This document shows, piece by piece, positions 47,733 through 56,399 of a DNA stretch of 57,890 bases. Position 1 is the stretch's first letter. Each line of letters begins with the position of its first letter. This DNA is from an uncultured Eisenbergiella sp. (GTDB lineage: Bacteria > Bacillota > Clostridia > Lachnospirales > Lachnospiraceae). The notes below the pieces were generated by a model, which saw only the letters and a program-made list of their open reading frames with translations, did no database searches and was not told where the DNA came from. The stretch spans positions 1 through 57,890 of the forward strand of contig CANRMT010000003.1 of NCBI GenBank assembly GCA_947631815.1, written 5' to 3'. The position numbers and the translations under genes were made by a program.

Positions 47733-48836
47733 TTAAGAACCGCTCCTCCATATCCCGGCACAGAGATCGTTCAGCCTGTTCAAAACGGGATCCAGCCGCT
47801 TCAGAACGGGCTTTTCAAACAGATAGATCCGCATCTTGTCGAACAGGATGCCCGCCGCAAACAGGGTGCACATCTCCAGTATCATCTGCGGCAGCAGCAT
47901 ATGCGTGTCGTAGGACGCCGAATTGTCAAACAGGTGCTGAAAGAAAAATTCCTTCAGCGCCCCATTGTGAAACAGATATACCCCGAAAACCGAGGGGGCC
48001 AAAAATGAGATCAGCCCGGTGCGGCGGATGCGGATCTGCTTGAACAGCAAAAACAGCGCGATGCCGGTCATGACCGGAAGTATTTTATTTTGGTCCCAGA
48101 CAAAATAGGCGAAATCATTGACGCCCGTGAGGGCATAGACAACGCGCATCCCAAACAGGGAAAGGATCTCGAGAATAAGACAGCAGGCGGATATGGCCGC
48201 CAGCTTCCCCGCGGAGATATTGACATCATATCTGCTGAAATACGCGCCCACGAAGTATAAAACGATAAAAAGGGCGATGCTGTTGGTGCCCACGATCCAT
48301 CTCGCGCCCGTAAACGTGGCGAACAGCGGAACGAGAATGAGCCCCAGAACGGCCGCCGCCTGATGCTGTCTTTGGGAAAGCCCTCCGATGCATCTGTTCA
48401 GGAGCGGAAAGATCAGATAGATCACGATATAAGTCGAAAAAAACCAGTATTGGCTGTAGGTGAACGGCAGGAGCATCTGAGCCAGTCCGCTCACGGTAAA
48501 CGGTTCCGCCCCAAAAACATGACAGATGACGCCGAGCACCACGGAATAAAACCAGACCTCTAGCCACAGCCTGAAAACAGTTTTAACATGGAAGGTTTTC
48601 CGATATAAAAAATATCCGCATATCAGCATAAAAGCACAGTTGCAGATCGCGCCGAATATTCTCGCCACGGCCAGCACCGCCCAGTTAAAGGTCAGCGCCT
48701 GCGCGCAGTTCACGTTCACATTCCCGTGAAAGGAAAAATGAAAGGCCAGCACAAAAAACATGCAGAGGATTTTGTACAGGTCCAGCCCGTAAATGCGGCC
48801 CGTATCCTTCTGTTTTGCAGTTCCTTCCGTTTGCAT
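47733..48836 (-). CDS. Acyltransferase 3 family membrane protein
   Basis: This 367-aa integral membrane protein has about ten transmembrane segments. Its N-terminal YGLDLYKILCMFFVLAFHFSFHG includes the family's conserved catalytic His. Members move acetyl or succinyl groups onto surface sugars or peptidoglycan precursors. Its neighbours are carbohydrate genes, so glycan modification is a fair guess. Transcription starts from a near-consensus promoter about 130 bp upstream. Confidence 0.9.
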   Translation of the reverse strand: MQTEGTAKQKDTGRIYGLDLYKILCMFFVLAFHFSFHGNVNVNCAQALTFNWAVLAVARIFGAICNCAFMLICGYFLYRKTFHVKTVFRLWLEVWFYSVVLGVICHVFGAEPFTVSGLAQMLLPFTYSQYWFFSTYIVIYLIFPLLNRCIGGLSQRQHQAAAVLGLILVPLFATFTGARWIVGTNSIALFIVLYFVGAYFSRYDVNISAGKLAAISACCLILEILSLFGMRVVYALTGVNDFAYFVWDQNKILPVMTGIALFLLFKQIRIRRTGLISFLAPSVFGVYLFHNGALKEFFFQHLFDNSASYDTHMLLPQMILEMCTLFAAGILFDKMRIYLFEKPVLKRLDPVLNRLNDLCAGIWRSGS

Positions 48837-48862
48837 CGTGCTTCCACTCCTTCCCCTTCGGG

Positions 48863-48979
48863 CGCGGCATCATGACCCTGCGGTTATTGGTAATTATACC
48901 ATGTCCTGCCGGACATGGGGCCTTCGGCGGATCTTATGCGCCTGTCGGCGCGGTATCATGACCTTACGGTCATTATACC
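48863..48979 (-). repeat. Duplicated promoter-proximal module
   Basis: GCGCGG.ATCATGACC.T.CGGT followed by ATTATACC (48949-48979) recurs, with an 8-nt gap difference, at 48863-48900. Each copy gives GGTATAAT on the minus strand. Only the right-hand copy has a good -35 box. Between them a short CATGTCC/GGACATG palindrome is present. Confidence 0.65.
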
Positions 48980-49000
48980 TTATGCCCCGTCAATTCTCAA
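48972..49000 (-). promoter_or_regulatory. Promoter of the acyltransferase
   Basis: On the minus strand TTGAGA (48995-49000) and TATAAT (48972-48977) are 17 bp apart. Confidence 0.75.
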
Positions 49001-49031
49001 TCCTGTTTTGCGGCGGAGCGGAGAGAAGTGC

Positions 49032-49081
49032 GAAAAAAAGAGGCCCGTTCCGTTTTTTCACAGAACAGACCTCTTTTCTTC
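49032..49081. terminator. Hairpin with A/T runs on both sides
   Basis: AAAAGAGG and CCTCTTTT plus GTTCCG/CAGAAC segments pair around a TTTTTT loop, with T runs on either strand. It is a candidate back-up terminator for the LRR gene. The remaining gap to 49263 holds no gene; it has two identical 18-bp direct repeats, GCGCATACGCGCAAAAAA, at 49186 and 49251. Confidence 0.55.
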
Positions 49082-49263
49082 ATCGGGGCAGACCGCTGTC
49101 CGCTCCCGCGCTTTTACTGTTTCGGCAGATCAGCCCAGCGTATCCGGATCCACCGTAAAGTAGAGATGATAATATCCGTTTCCTTGCGCATACGCGCAAA
49201 AAAGTATAAATCTGTTTTACTGCCGCTCGGTAAATGGGGTTTCGCCGCGCGCGCATACGCGCA

Positions 49264-49298
49264 AAAAAAGAGCAATACGGGAATATACCCCATATTGC
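49264..49298 (-). terminator. Terminator of the LRR lipoprotein gene
   Basis: On the minus strand GGCAATATGGG and CCCGTATTGC pair, followed by TCTTTTTTT, about 40 nt after the stop codon. A typical intrinsic terminator. Confidence 0.85.
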
Positions 49299-49334
49299 CC
49301 CCGCTTTTTTATCCGCTGACCGGCGGATGCGCCG

Positions 49335-50459
49335 TCATAAAGCGTTGCTGTTGATCTGCGCTATCTTTTCCCGCGTCTCTTCGTCAAGGCTGCGGCATCC
49401 CGCAAACGCCTTGTCCCCTATCGTCCTCACATTTGACAGATCCACGCTCGTCAGATTGGAACAGCCGGAAAATGCGTAACCGCCTATCGCCGTCACGTTC
49501 GGCAGATCCGCGCTCGTCAGGTTCGAACAGCCGGAAAATGCGCTGCCGCCGATCGTCAACGCGTTCGGCAGCTCTACGCTGGTCAGGCCGGAACAGCCGG
49601 AAAATGCGCTGCCGCCGATCGACGCCGCGTTCGGCAGTTCTACGCTGGTCAGGTGAACACAGTCGTTGAATGCGCAGGTCTCTATCTCCGCCGCATTCGG
49701 CAGCTCCACATGGGTCAGGTTTTCACAGCGATTAAATGCATAATCTCCTATCACCGCCGCATTCAGCAGCTCCACGCTCGTCAGACCTCCGCAGCTGTTG
49801 AAGGCGCTCCTGCCGATCTCTGTCACATTCGGCAGCGCTATGCCCGTCAGGTTGTCATAGCCCGCAAAGGACGCCTTTTCGCCGATCTTTGTCACATTCG
49901 GCACCACCATGACATGTCCGGGGAATGTATCATTTTCTTCCCATTCAGCCACTATGACGGTCGGACTGCTGCCGAACGGACTTCTCTCCAGCACGGCAAC
50001 CCCCGGCAGTTCTACGCTCGTCAGGCTGTCGCATCCTTCAAATACATCGCCACTCACCGCCGCCACATCCGGCAGCACCGCGTCCGTCAAGCCCGCACAG
50101 CCGGAAAACGCCCCTCTGCCTAATACGGTCACATTCGGCAGTTCCACGCTCGTCAGGTCGGTACAGTCCCGAAACATCTCATACCCTATTTTATCAATGC
50201 GTCCGTCTGTATACACGCTTCTGACCGCTTCACGCGGGATCTTGTTCAACTGTTCCCCTTTCGGGGTCTTATCCGGGTCCGCGCAGACCTTCAACGCGCC
50301 GTCCCTAAAAAGCCAGATATCTCCGCCGAAATAGCCCCAGGACGCCGCGTTCCTGAAGCTGACACCGGAGCTCGCGATGCCGCCGCAGCCGATCAGCATG
50401 CCGCAGACCGCCGCAACGGCTGCCGCCAGGAGCCATATTTTCCCTGCGTTCTTCTTCAT
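49335..50459 (-). CDS. BspA-like leucine-rich-repeat lipoprotein
   Basis: The start is at MKKNAGKIWLLAAAVAAVCGMLIGCGG after AAGGAGG; the track frame starts 42 residues too early. The product is 374 aa. The LIGC lipobox predicts a surface lipoprotein. From about residue 100 it carries roughly ten LRR_5 (BspA/TpLRR) repeats of 20-23 residues of the type LTSVELPNAxxIGGSAFSGCSG. Proteins of this family bind host matrix or mucins in some gut bacteria; here the ligand is unknown. Several adjacent repeats are almost identical in DNA, so the count may vary. Confidence 0.9.
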   Translation of the reverse strand: MKKNAGKIWLLAAAVAAVCGMLIGCGGIASSGVSFRNAASWGYFGGDIWLFRDGALKVCADPDKTPKGEQLNKIPREAVRSVYTDGRIDKIGYEMFRDCTDLTSVELPNVTVLGRGAFSGCAGLTDAVLPDVAAVSGDVFEGCDSLTSVELPGVAVLERSPFGSSPTVIVAEWEENDTFPGHVMVVPNVTKIGEKASFAGYDNLTGIALPNVTEIGRSAFNSCGGLTSVELLNAAVIGDYAFNRCENLTHVELPNAAEIETCAFNDCVHLTSVELPNAASIGGSAFSGCSGLTSVELPNALTIGGSAFSGCSNLTSADLPNVTAIGGYAFSGCSNLTSVDLSNVRTIGDKAFAGCRSLDEETREKIAQINSNAL

Positions 50460-50529
50460 TTGCCGAACCTCCTTGTAAAGCCCTGTATTTCCGGGGGCGA
50501 AGATGTCCGCAGGGCCTGTTCTCTTAAAA

Positions 50530-50558
50530 ATCATACATCCATTATCCGGCTGGGTCAA
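50530..50558 (-). promoter_or_regulatory. Promoter of the LRR lipoprotein
   Basis: On the minus strand TTGACC (50553-50558) and TATGAT (50530-50535) are 17 bp apart, about 70 bp before the start and just downstream of res. Confidence 0.75.
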
Positions 50559-50596
50559 TGTCATTCTTACTATTATAACTGCCATTTGCCTATAAG

Positions 50597-53500
50597 CTAA
50601 TATTTCATCACCTTTTCCATCAGTGATCTGTAACTATCCACCACATCATACACAACATTGTTGCCGCTGATTGCCTTAAAATGCTCCCGTGCACAATGAA
50701 TCTTTGATTCCTCTATCAACCTAAACTGCATGGAATTCATAGACCCTTTCGTCTCTGCCACAAAATAAATATGCTTCACGCTGCCTTCATAAAAAGCAAT
50801 CGCCCAGTCCGGATTATAATGCCCTACCGGCGTAGAGATATAAAATCCATCCGGGAGTTTCACATATACTGCCACATCCGTATTGATATCCAGATCCTGC
50901 GCAAAGTCACGCTCATTGGACGAATCGTACACGATATGATCGTACAAATGCTTCTTCGCTTTCATTGCATTGACACCCAATTTGCCTTTGATTATTGGAT
51001 CTGTAAAGATATCCGTTCCATACTGCTCACCCAGAGCATCATATGTAATATGCTCAATAATAGCCGTTGCCTTCTGATCATTGATCAGCTGTGCCGCTTT
51101 GGATATAAACTCTTCTGGGTTATCCCTGAATTGATTGAACACAAGTGGCTGTATCCCTCGGAGGATTGCAGCGATAGCCTTACGTGTAAGACCCGTCTCA
51201 TCCACCAGCTTTCCGATCAAGTCATATTCTACATTAGAATTGGCCGCTGCAGAAGCGCCATAGCTGTTGGATGCTTCTTTCACGAAAGAAACGCCTGCCG
51301 CAAGATCCTCCTTTGATTTTATGGAATCCATTGTACCAGTCTCCACCCGAAAAAGTATCTTTGAGACTCTAAGTTTTGAATCCAGAGAAGCAATAGACTT
51401 CCTGACCAGTTCATCCGTATCAAAATCCACTACATAAACAGACTTCGCATTAATCTTTGACCACAACGCTTTAAATTCTTTACTGTTCAATTTCTCGTCA
51501 TTCACATGAAGTTCTACATTATTGCTACGCGCGTTCTCCGGCTGCATAACTTTACTGACATAGACAGAATCTATGATTTCTATTACACCGGAGGTAAAAT
51601 CTTTTGCTTCTTCTGCAATTTGCAACTCACCATTCGCCTTATCCTCGTAATACTTATCTGTAAGCTCTCCTTGCCTATTGATATACCTGTTTACGATCAG
51701 GTCATAGAAAATTGCCGAGGCCAAATCACTTGTTATAATAACTTCATTCCCCTCATTGTCCTTAACTAACTTATCAACAAACAGCTCTCTGGTGACAGCT
51801 TTCGGCCTGTCCGCAACAGCCTCTGCCAACTCTGTCTGAAGGCCTTTTGCAAAAGAATCATAACTTTCACTTGCAATAACGGTCAGCACATTAATATTAT
51901 GCACATCATTACCCAACGCATTGACATCCATTCGCTCCCCATTCTGATTCACACAGAGGCGGAGTCCGCGTCCTACTTCCTGGCGTTTTCGAACTTCACT
52001 GCTGCTTTGTTTCAATGTACAAATCTGAAATACGTTTGGATTATCCCAACCTTCTCTAAGCGCAGAATGTGAAAAAATAAATCGTACCGGTGACTTTTGG
52101 GGATCTCGATCCAAAAGCAGTTCTTTATTCTTCATGATCAACTCATAGGCACTGACATCATCAGATGTTGTCTCCTTTCCTTTAACTTTTGAATTGACCA
52201 TTTTCCCTTTACCATCTACGGAAAAATATCCTGCATGCGTTTTATTTACCGGTATTGCCTGTAGATATCTCATATAATCATCTTCTCCCCAGGCGAGCTG
52301 CCAATTATTCAGGATATCTTCATATTCCTCCTCAAACATCACAGCGTACTTGCCGTTTACTGGATGATTTGCAGCATCATACGCGCGATAGTTTGCGACC
52401 TCATCAATGAAGAACAGGGAGAGGACTTTAATTCCCTTATAAAATAACTGGCGTTCCTTCTGCAGATGCGAAAGAATCGTCTCCCGAATCTGAATCCTGC
52501 GAAGCTGATCCTCATCTACTGCTCCCACCACATCACCAGCATAAATCTTGATGCCATTGATAAACTCTAAGGAATCATCGCGCCCGTCAATATGGCTGAC
52601 TACAAAACCATTCTTATACTCTTCAAGGCCATTGGAATAATCATAAAGATTGTCCCCTTCTTTTACGATTTTACTCTTTTTCTTCGGAGCGCCGCTCGCC
52701 ATCTTCATCTCAAAGTGAAGCGTAGCCGTCGGATTGTTTTTAGACAAATTGATACTTTCCAGATACAGATAGCTGTCAGCAGCTGTACTTCCTGTTTCCG
52801 TAATACCTTTAACTGCAATCTTCTTAACCAACCGTTTATTATAGGCATCCATCGCATCCAATCGATAAACCATATTATAAATACTGTCACTCTTGTGCGT
52901 GGCAGAATACCGAAGCGTAATCATAGGATTAAACTGCTTCAGGTTTTCTTTTGTCTGCTTACCTTCTACAGACTGCGGCTCATCAATAATCAGGATTGGA
53001 TTTGTCTTTGCTATGATATCAATCGGTCTGCGTGAACGGAACTCGTCCAACTTCATATAAATTCTCCTGGCATCCCTGCCCTTTGCATTGAACGCCTGTG
53101 AATTGATGATCATAACATTGATGGAGCTGTCCGATGCAAAACGATCAATCTCTGTCAACTGGACAGAATTATATATAAAGAACCGAATTTTCTTTCCATA
53201 CTCCTCCGCAAAATGTTCCTGCGTCATTTCAAAAGATTTATATACACCTTCCCGAATAGCGATACTCGGGACAACAATGATGAACTTACTCCATCCATAG
53301 GCTCGGTTCAGTTCATACATCGTTTTGATATAAGTATATGTTTTTCCGACGCCGGTTTCCATCTCAATGGTAAGATTATATCCGTTCGCACGGCCTTCCA
53401 GCCTCGCAGACGGCACAATCTGATTCGCACGCTGGATTTTCTGCAGATGCTCCAAAATCAGCTGGTCATTCAACTCCGGAATAATCCGCTGATTACTCCA

Positions 53501-53659
53501 ACCGGTAAAGTCGATTTCATCTGTCAGACTCTGCTGAATATAACCGGAACCCCTGTCCATCATATAGGTCGGCGTCAGATACGGCTGACCTGCAAAGACA
53601 TCTACCACAGCCTTCGCAGCATCTGCCTGAAACTTTTGATACTTATACTGTATTTTCAT
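50597..53659 (-). CDS. res: Type III restriction enzyme, Res subunit
   Basis: This 1020-aa protein combines an SF2 translocase with a nuclease. The helicase part has Walker A METGVGKTYTYIK (about residues 115-127), DEPQ in the DEAD position, and motif III SATH. Later motif VI appears as QEVGRGLRL. The C-terminus carries a PD-(D/E)xK nuclease (NPDWAIAFYEGSVKHIYFVAETKGS). With Mod it forms the Type III complex, which cuts when two sites are inversely oriented. Composition is AT-rich. It is the last gene of the operon, separated from mod by a decayed gene. Confidence 0.95.
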   Translation of the reverse strand: MKIQYKYQKFQADAAKAVVDVFAGQPYLTPTYMMDRGSGYIQQSLTDEIDFTGWSNQRIIPELNDQLILEHLQKIQRANQIVPSARLEGRANGYNLTIEMETGVGKTYTYIKTMYELNRAYGWSKFIIVVPSIAIREGVYKSFEMTQEHFAEEYGKKIRFFIYNSVQLTEIDRFASDSSINVMIINSQAFNAKGRDARRIYMKLDEFRSRRPIDIIAKTNPILIIDEPQSVEGKQTKENLKQFNPMITLRYSATHKSDSIYNMVYRLDAMDAYNKRLVKKIAVKGITETGSTAADSYLYLESINLSKNNPTATLHFEMKMASGAPKKKSKIVKEGDNLYDYSNGLEEYKNGFVVSHIDGRDDSLEFINGIKIYAGDVVGAVDEDQLRRIQIRETILSHLQKERQLFYKGIKVLSLFFIDEVANYRAYDAANHPVNGKYAVMFEEEYEDILNNWQLAWGEDDYMRYLQAIPVNKTHAGYFSVDGKGKMVNSKVKGKETTSDDVSAYELIMKNKELLLDRDPQKSPVRFIFSHSALREGWDNPNVFQICTLKQSSSEVRKRQEVGRGLRLCVNQNGERMDVNALGNDVHNINVLTVIASESYDSFAKGLQTELAEAVADRPKAVTRELFVDKLVKDNEGNEVIITSDLASAIFYDLIVNRYINRQGELTDKYYEDKANGELQIAEEAKDFTSGVIEIIDSVYVSKVMQPENARSNNVELHVNDEKLNSKEFKALWSKINAKSVYVVDFDTDELVRKSIASLDSKLRVSKILFRVETGTMDSIKSKEDLAAGVSFVKEASNSYGASAAANSNVEYDLIGKLVDETGLTRKAIAAILRGIQPLVFNQFRDNPEEFISKAAQLINDQKATAIIEHITYDALGEQYGTDIFTDPIIKGKLGVNAMKAKKHLYDHIVYDSSNERDFAQDLDINTDVAVYVKLPDGFYISTPVGHYNPDWAIAFYEGSVKHIYFVAETKGSMNSMQFRLIEESKIHCAREHFKAISGNNVVYDVVDSYRSLMEKVMKY

Positions 53660-53680
53660 AAAATCTCTCCCCCGTCCGCA

Positions 53681-53905
53681 TCATCTGCAAAACACACCTG
53701 CCGACCAACAAAAGCAAACCTGTACCAAGTCCCAGAAGGAATTACTGTAAATGATTGATAATACGGTTCTCCCAATCCCCAAAAACGCATAGACCATAGA
53801 AAGATTAACGGCAGTTTTGACATTTCTACGGGCTTTTTCCTAAATATCAGATATACTCTGGAAGAATTCCTGATTCATTGAAAATGTCAATTCGTTTTTG
53901 TCCAT
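53681..53905 (-). pseudogene. Decayed DUF1016/YhcG-like nuclease N-terminus
   Basis: Read on the minus strand, the frame MDKNELTFSMNQEFFQSISDI meets a TAG stop, then continues EKARRNVKTAVNLSMVYAFLGIGRTV before losing similarity and stopping. The second part matches the typical start of DUF1016 (YhcG-like PD-(D/E)xK) proteins: helix, then a segment of the form ARxxVxxxVNxxLxxxYWxIGK. Only about 75 codons remain. It begins 9 nt downstream of the mod stop, so it was once in the same operon. Confidence 0.5.
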
Positions 53906-53914
53906 CGTTGCTTT

Positions 53915-55789
53915 CTAGATTACCTTGAGTCTTGTATCCGGCGCCAACATTTTGAATATTTCGCCGACATTGATTTTTGCAGGACTGCCATTAAAACTAC
54001 TGTCTCGAAAAACCGCCCGTAAAGGCTGTCGCTTGGCAATCTCTCTAATCACGGAATCCGGAATGTTTTCATCAAAACACGCGATTAAATCGCCGTCATT
54101 ATAGTTATGAACCATGCATCCCTCTATTTGCTCTGAGGTGTAAAGCAAGGACAAAGGAAGTCCCCACTCTAGCAGACAGCCAAAAAGCAAATCTAATGAA
54201 GTACGGTCCGGCTTGATATTGTTTTCCATCATGGCCAGCATATCCTGAGTATAGTCCCCTGCGGCATAATATACGTCATTCATATTGCTCTCATCTAATT
54301 TAAAAACACGGAACCCGCCATCGAAATCAGCATCAGGGTACTCCGCAGCAATTTTCTTTGCTGCACGTCGGATACGTTCCTTCCCAATATCACAAATAGT
54401 TCTATATCCTGCTTTAAATGCCTCACTCCTTTCATCACACTTCTCAGGAATCTGAATCATTATAAATTTACGATGTCCGCTATCCTCTGCATTTGCTTGC
54501 ATAACAGCTTGAGCCGTAGTTCCTGATCCGGAAAAGAAATCAAGCACTATAGCTTCATCCGAAGTAAAATTAAGCATTCTTCTAATAGTTGTTGATAACT
54601 TTGCTGTATCAAAAACCTTTGTATCAAACAGCGCATTGATTTCTGATGACGAACCCACTAAGAGATCCATCCATGAACTATTTAATAATGTTGTGTTAGT
54701 TGGCGGAATATAATGCTCAGGTTTCCCATTCGCAGATAAACGAAGCAGGTCTGTTCCTTTAGGCTGCTTTTCGTACCATCGATCTATTTGCTCCTGGCTG
54801 GGGTTAACATTACCTACCTCTATAATCATTTTCTGATAGTTGCTGACCGCGATATCACTTCTTTCCTTACTCCAACGCCATTGGCCGGATTCAGGTGTTA
54901 TCCCCAGCAAAGGATACCTCATTGTTGGTCTATCGGTACCTCTCCAATGATTATTCCACGTCCCGCCTCTAACCTCATCTAATGTTTTTTCTTGCCGTGG
55001 GAATCTATATGTTGAAATCTTACTATACAGTAGAATGTATTCAAAATCCTTCCCCAACTTGTCCCATGTATCAAACTGCGCCTGAACAGATTTTGCGCCG
55101 CGCCTAATAACAATTTGGTTTCTGAAATTATCAGCGCCAAAAACCTCATCACACATTTTTTTCAGATTGTCGACTTCCTCATCACCTATTGATATAAATA
55201 TAAGACCATCATCCGATAAAAGGTTCCTGGATAAAATTAAACGAGAATAAATCATTGAGCACCAGTCTGAATGAAATCTTCCATTAGAATCTGTGTTTCT
55301 GTACATCCTATTGCCTTCAGAATCCACATATCTATTCTCAGCATTCCAGTTTTCAACAGACATCTTAAAGTCATCTATGTAAACAAAATCATTTCCTGTA
55401 TTATATGGAGGATCAATATAAATAAGCTTTACTGTGCCTAAATAACTTTCCTGAAGAAGCTTCAACACTTCAAGATTATCGCCCTCTATATATAGGTTCT
55501 CCGTTGTTTTCCAGTTTACACTTTCATTTGGAAATGGTCTCAAAGTTTTCTTAATTGGCTTATTAGCCTCTATAATTGAAGCTTTTTTCCCTACCCATGA
55601 AAATTCATAAGCTTCCTCATTATCAATAACTTCTTCTGAAAGCATTTGTTTCAACATTTCAAAATTGATTCCCTCTTTTAGGGACCCTTTTGAATCAATA
55701 GACTCAGTAATACAATTCGGGAAAATTCTTTTTATTTTTTCAATGTTTTTTTTTGTCAGGTTTTCTGATTCCATCTTCATCTTTTCCAC
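53915..55789 (-). CDS. mod: Type III DNA methyltransferase, Mod subunit
   Basis: This beta-class N6-adenine methyltransferase of about 624 aa has motif IV DPPY (near residue 128) before motif I FSGSGTT (near residue 420), with a long target-recognition region between. It methylates one strand of an asymmetric site and directs Res. The start is taken at the GTG at 55789, 7 nt after GGAG; the upstream ATG in the track lies too close to the ribosome binding site. Codons 11-15 contain an A9 run, a possible slippage site. Confidence 0.94.
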   Translation of the reverse strand: MEKMKMESENLTKKNIEKIKRIFPNCITESIDSKGSLKEGINFEMLKQMLSEEVIDNEEAYEFSWVGKKASIIEANKPIKKTLRPFPNESVNWKTTENLYIEGDNLEVLKLLQESYLGTVKLIYIDPPYNTGNDFVYIDDFKMSVENWNAENRYVDSEGNRMYRNTDSNGRFHSDWCSMIYSRLILSRNLLSDDGLIFISIGDEEVDNLKKMCDEVFGADNFRNQIVIRRGAKSVQAQFDTWDKLGKDFEYILLYSKISTYRFPRQEKTLDEVRGGTWNNHWRGTDRPTMRYPLLGITPESGQWRWSKERSDIAVSNYQKMIIEVGNVNPSQEQIDRWYEKQPKGTDLLRLSANGKPEHYIPPTNTTLLNSSWMDLLVGSSSEINALFDTKVFDTAKLSTTIRRMLNFTSDEAIVLDFFSGSGTTAQAVMQANAEDSGHRKFIMIQIPEKCDERSEAFKAGYRTICDIGKERIRRAAKKIAAEYPDADFDGGFRVFKLDESNMNDVYYAAGDYTQDMLAMMENNIKPDRTSLDLLFGCLLEWGLPLSLLYTSEQIEGCMVHNYNDGDLIACFDENIPDSVIREIAKRQPLRAVFRDSSFNGSPAKINVGEIFKMLAPDTRLKVI

Positions 55790-55810
55790 GGTCATTCTCC
55801 TTTTTGCATA

Positions 55811-56389
55811 TTATTTCTCATCTCCTAATAATTCCTTAATTTTGTTCAAATAACACAATGTCGCTTTTGAATATTCATACTTTGTTTTACTATGCCACTC
55901 TAAATATTCCAAATCTATCTTATATATATATTCTATGCATTCATTGGCATGTCTCCCTTTTTTTAATTTTATTTTTCCTAATTCGTCAACTGATTTCTTT
56001 TCATATATTTCTTTAATAAGTTCTTCTTTTGGCCTTAAACATCGATTATTCAATTCAACAAACCATTTAGAAAATGTCTCCATTGTGTGTTTGGTTTTAA
56101 TTTCTTTTGTAATCCCCTTTTCATCCATGTCTTCAACTTCTATCACCAGTACTTGATCAGCATACTTTGTATTATTTTCAGCATAATTCACCAAATATAA
56201 TGTGGCATTAAAATCTTGTTTTGCTCGCCATAACGATAAAAATTTACTTGCATTCTTATCCCAATAATTATTTGGATGACTTGAATATGGCGTTACGGTT
56301 TGATTCTCCTCACATTTAAGTAATTCAATAGGCGTTTGCGAAACGCCGCAAGCCGCATAAATACGGCATTTTTTGTTACTCAAAAACAA
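55811..56389 (-). CDS. Unknown 192-aa protein at the head of the Type III operon
   Basis: I do not recognise this family. A TTG start follows AGGAG, giving 192 aa that are Lys/Glu-rich and soluble. It has a possible nuclease- or ribosome-binding-like beginning (CRIYAACGVSQTPIELLKC) and a helical second half (KWFVELNNRCLRPKEELIKEIYEKK). Its stop is 15 nt before mod, so the genes are likely co-transcribed. The AT content is the highest in the window. The IS-like transposase starts only 80 bp upstream on the other strand. The operon's own promoter may have been replaced or shared; part of the original gene may be lost. Confidence 0.65.
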   Translation of the reverse strand: MFLSNKKCRIYAACGVSQTPIELLKCEENQTVTPYSSHPNNYWDKNASKFLSLWRAKQDFNATLYLVNYAENNTKYADQVLVIEVEDMDEKGITKEIKTKHTMETFSKWFVELNNRCLRPKEELIKEIYEKKSVDELGKIKLKKGRHANECIEYIYKIDLEYLEWHSKTKYEYSKATLCYLNKIKELLGDEK

Positions 56390-56399
56390 ATAACTCCTC

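Noticed and set aside
49450-49800. Regularly spaced repeats resembling a CRISPR array
   Set aside because: They are in-frame leucine-rich-repeat codons of the lipoprotein; the units differ and have no unique spacers.
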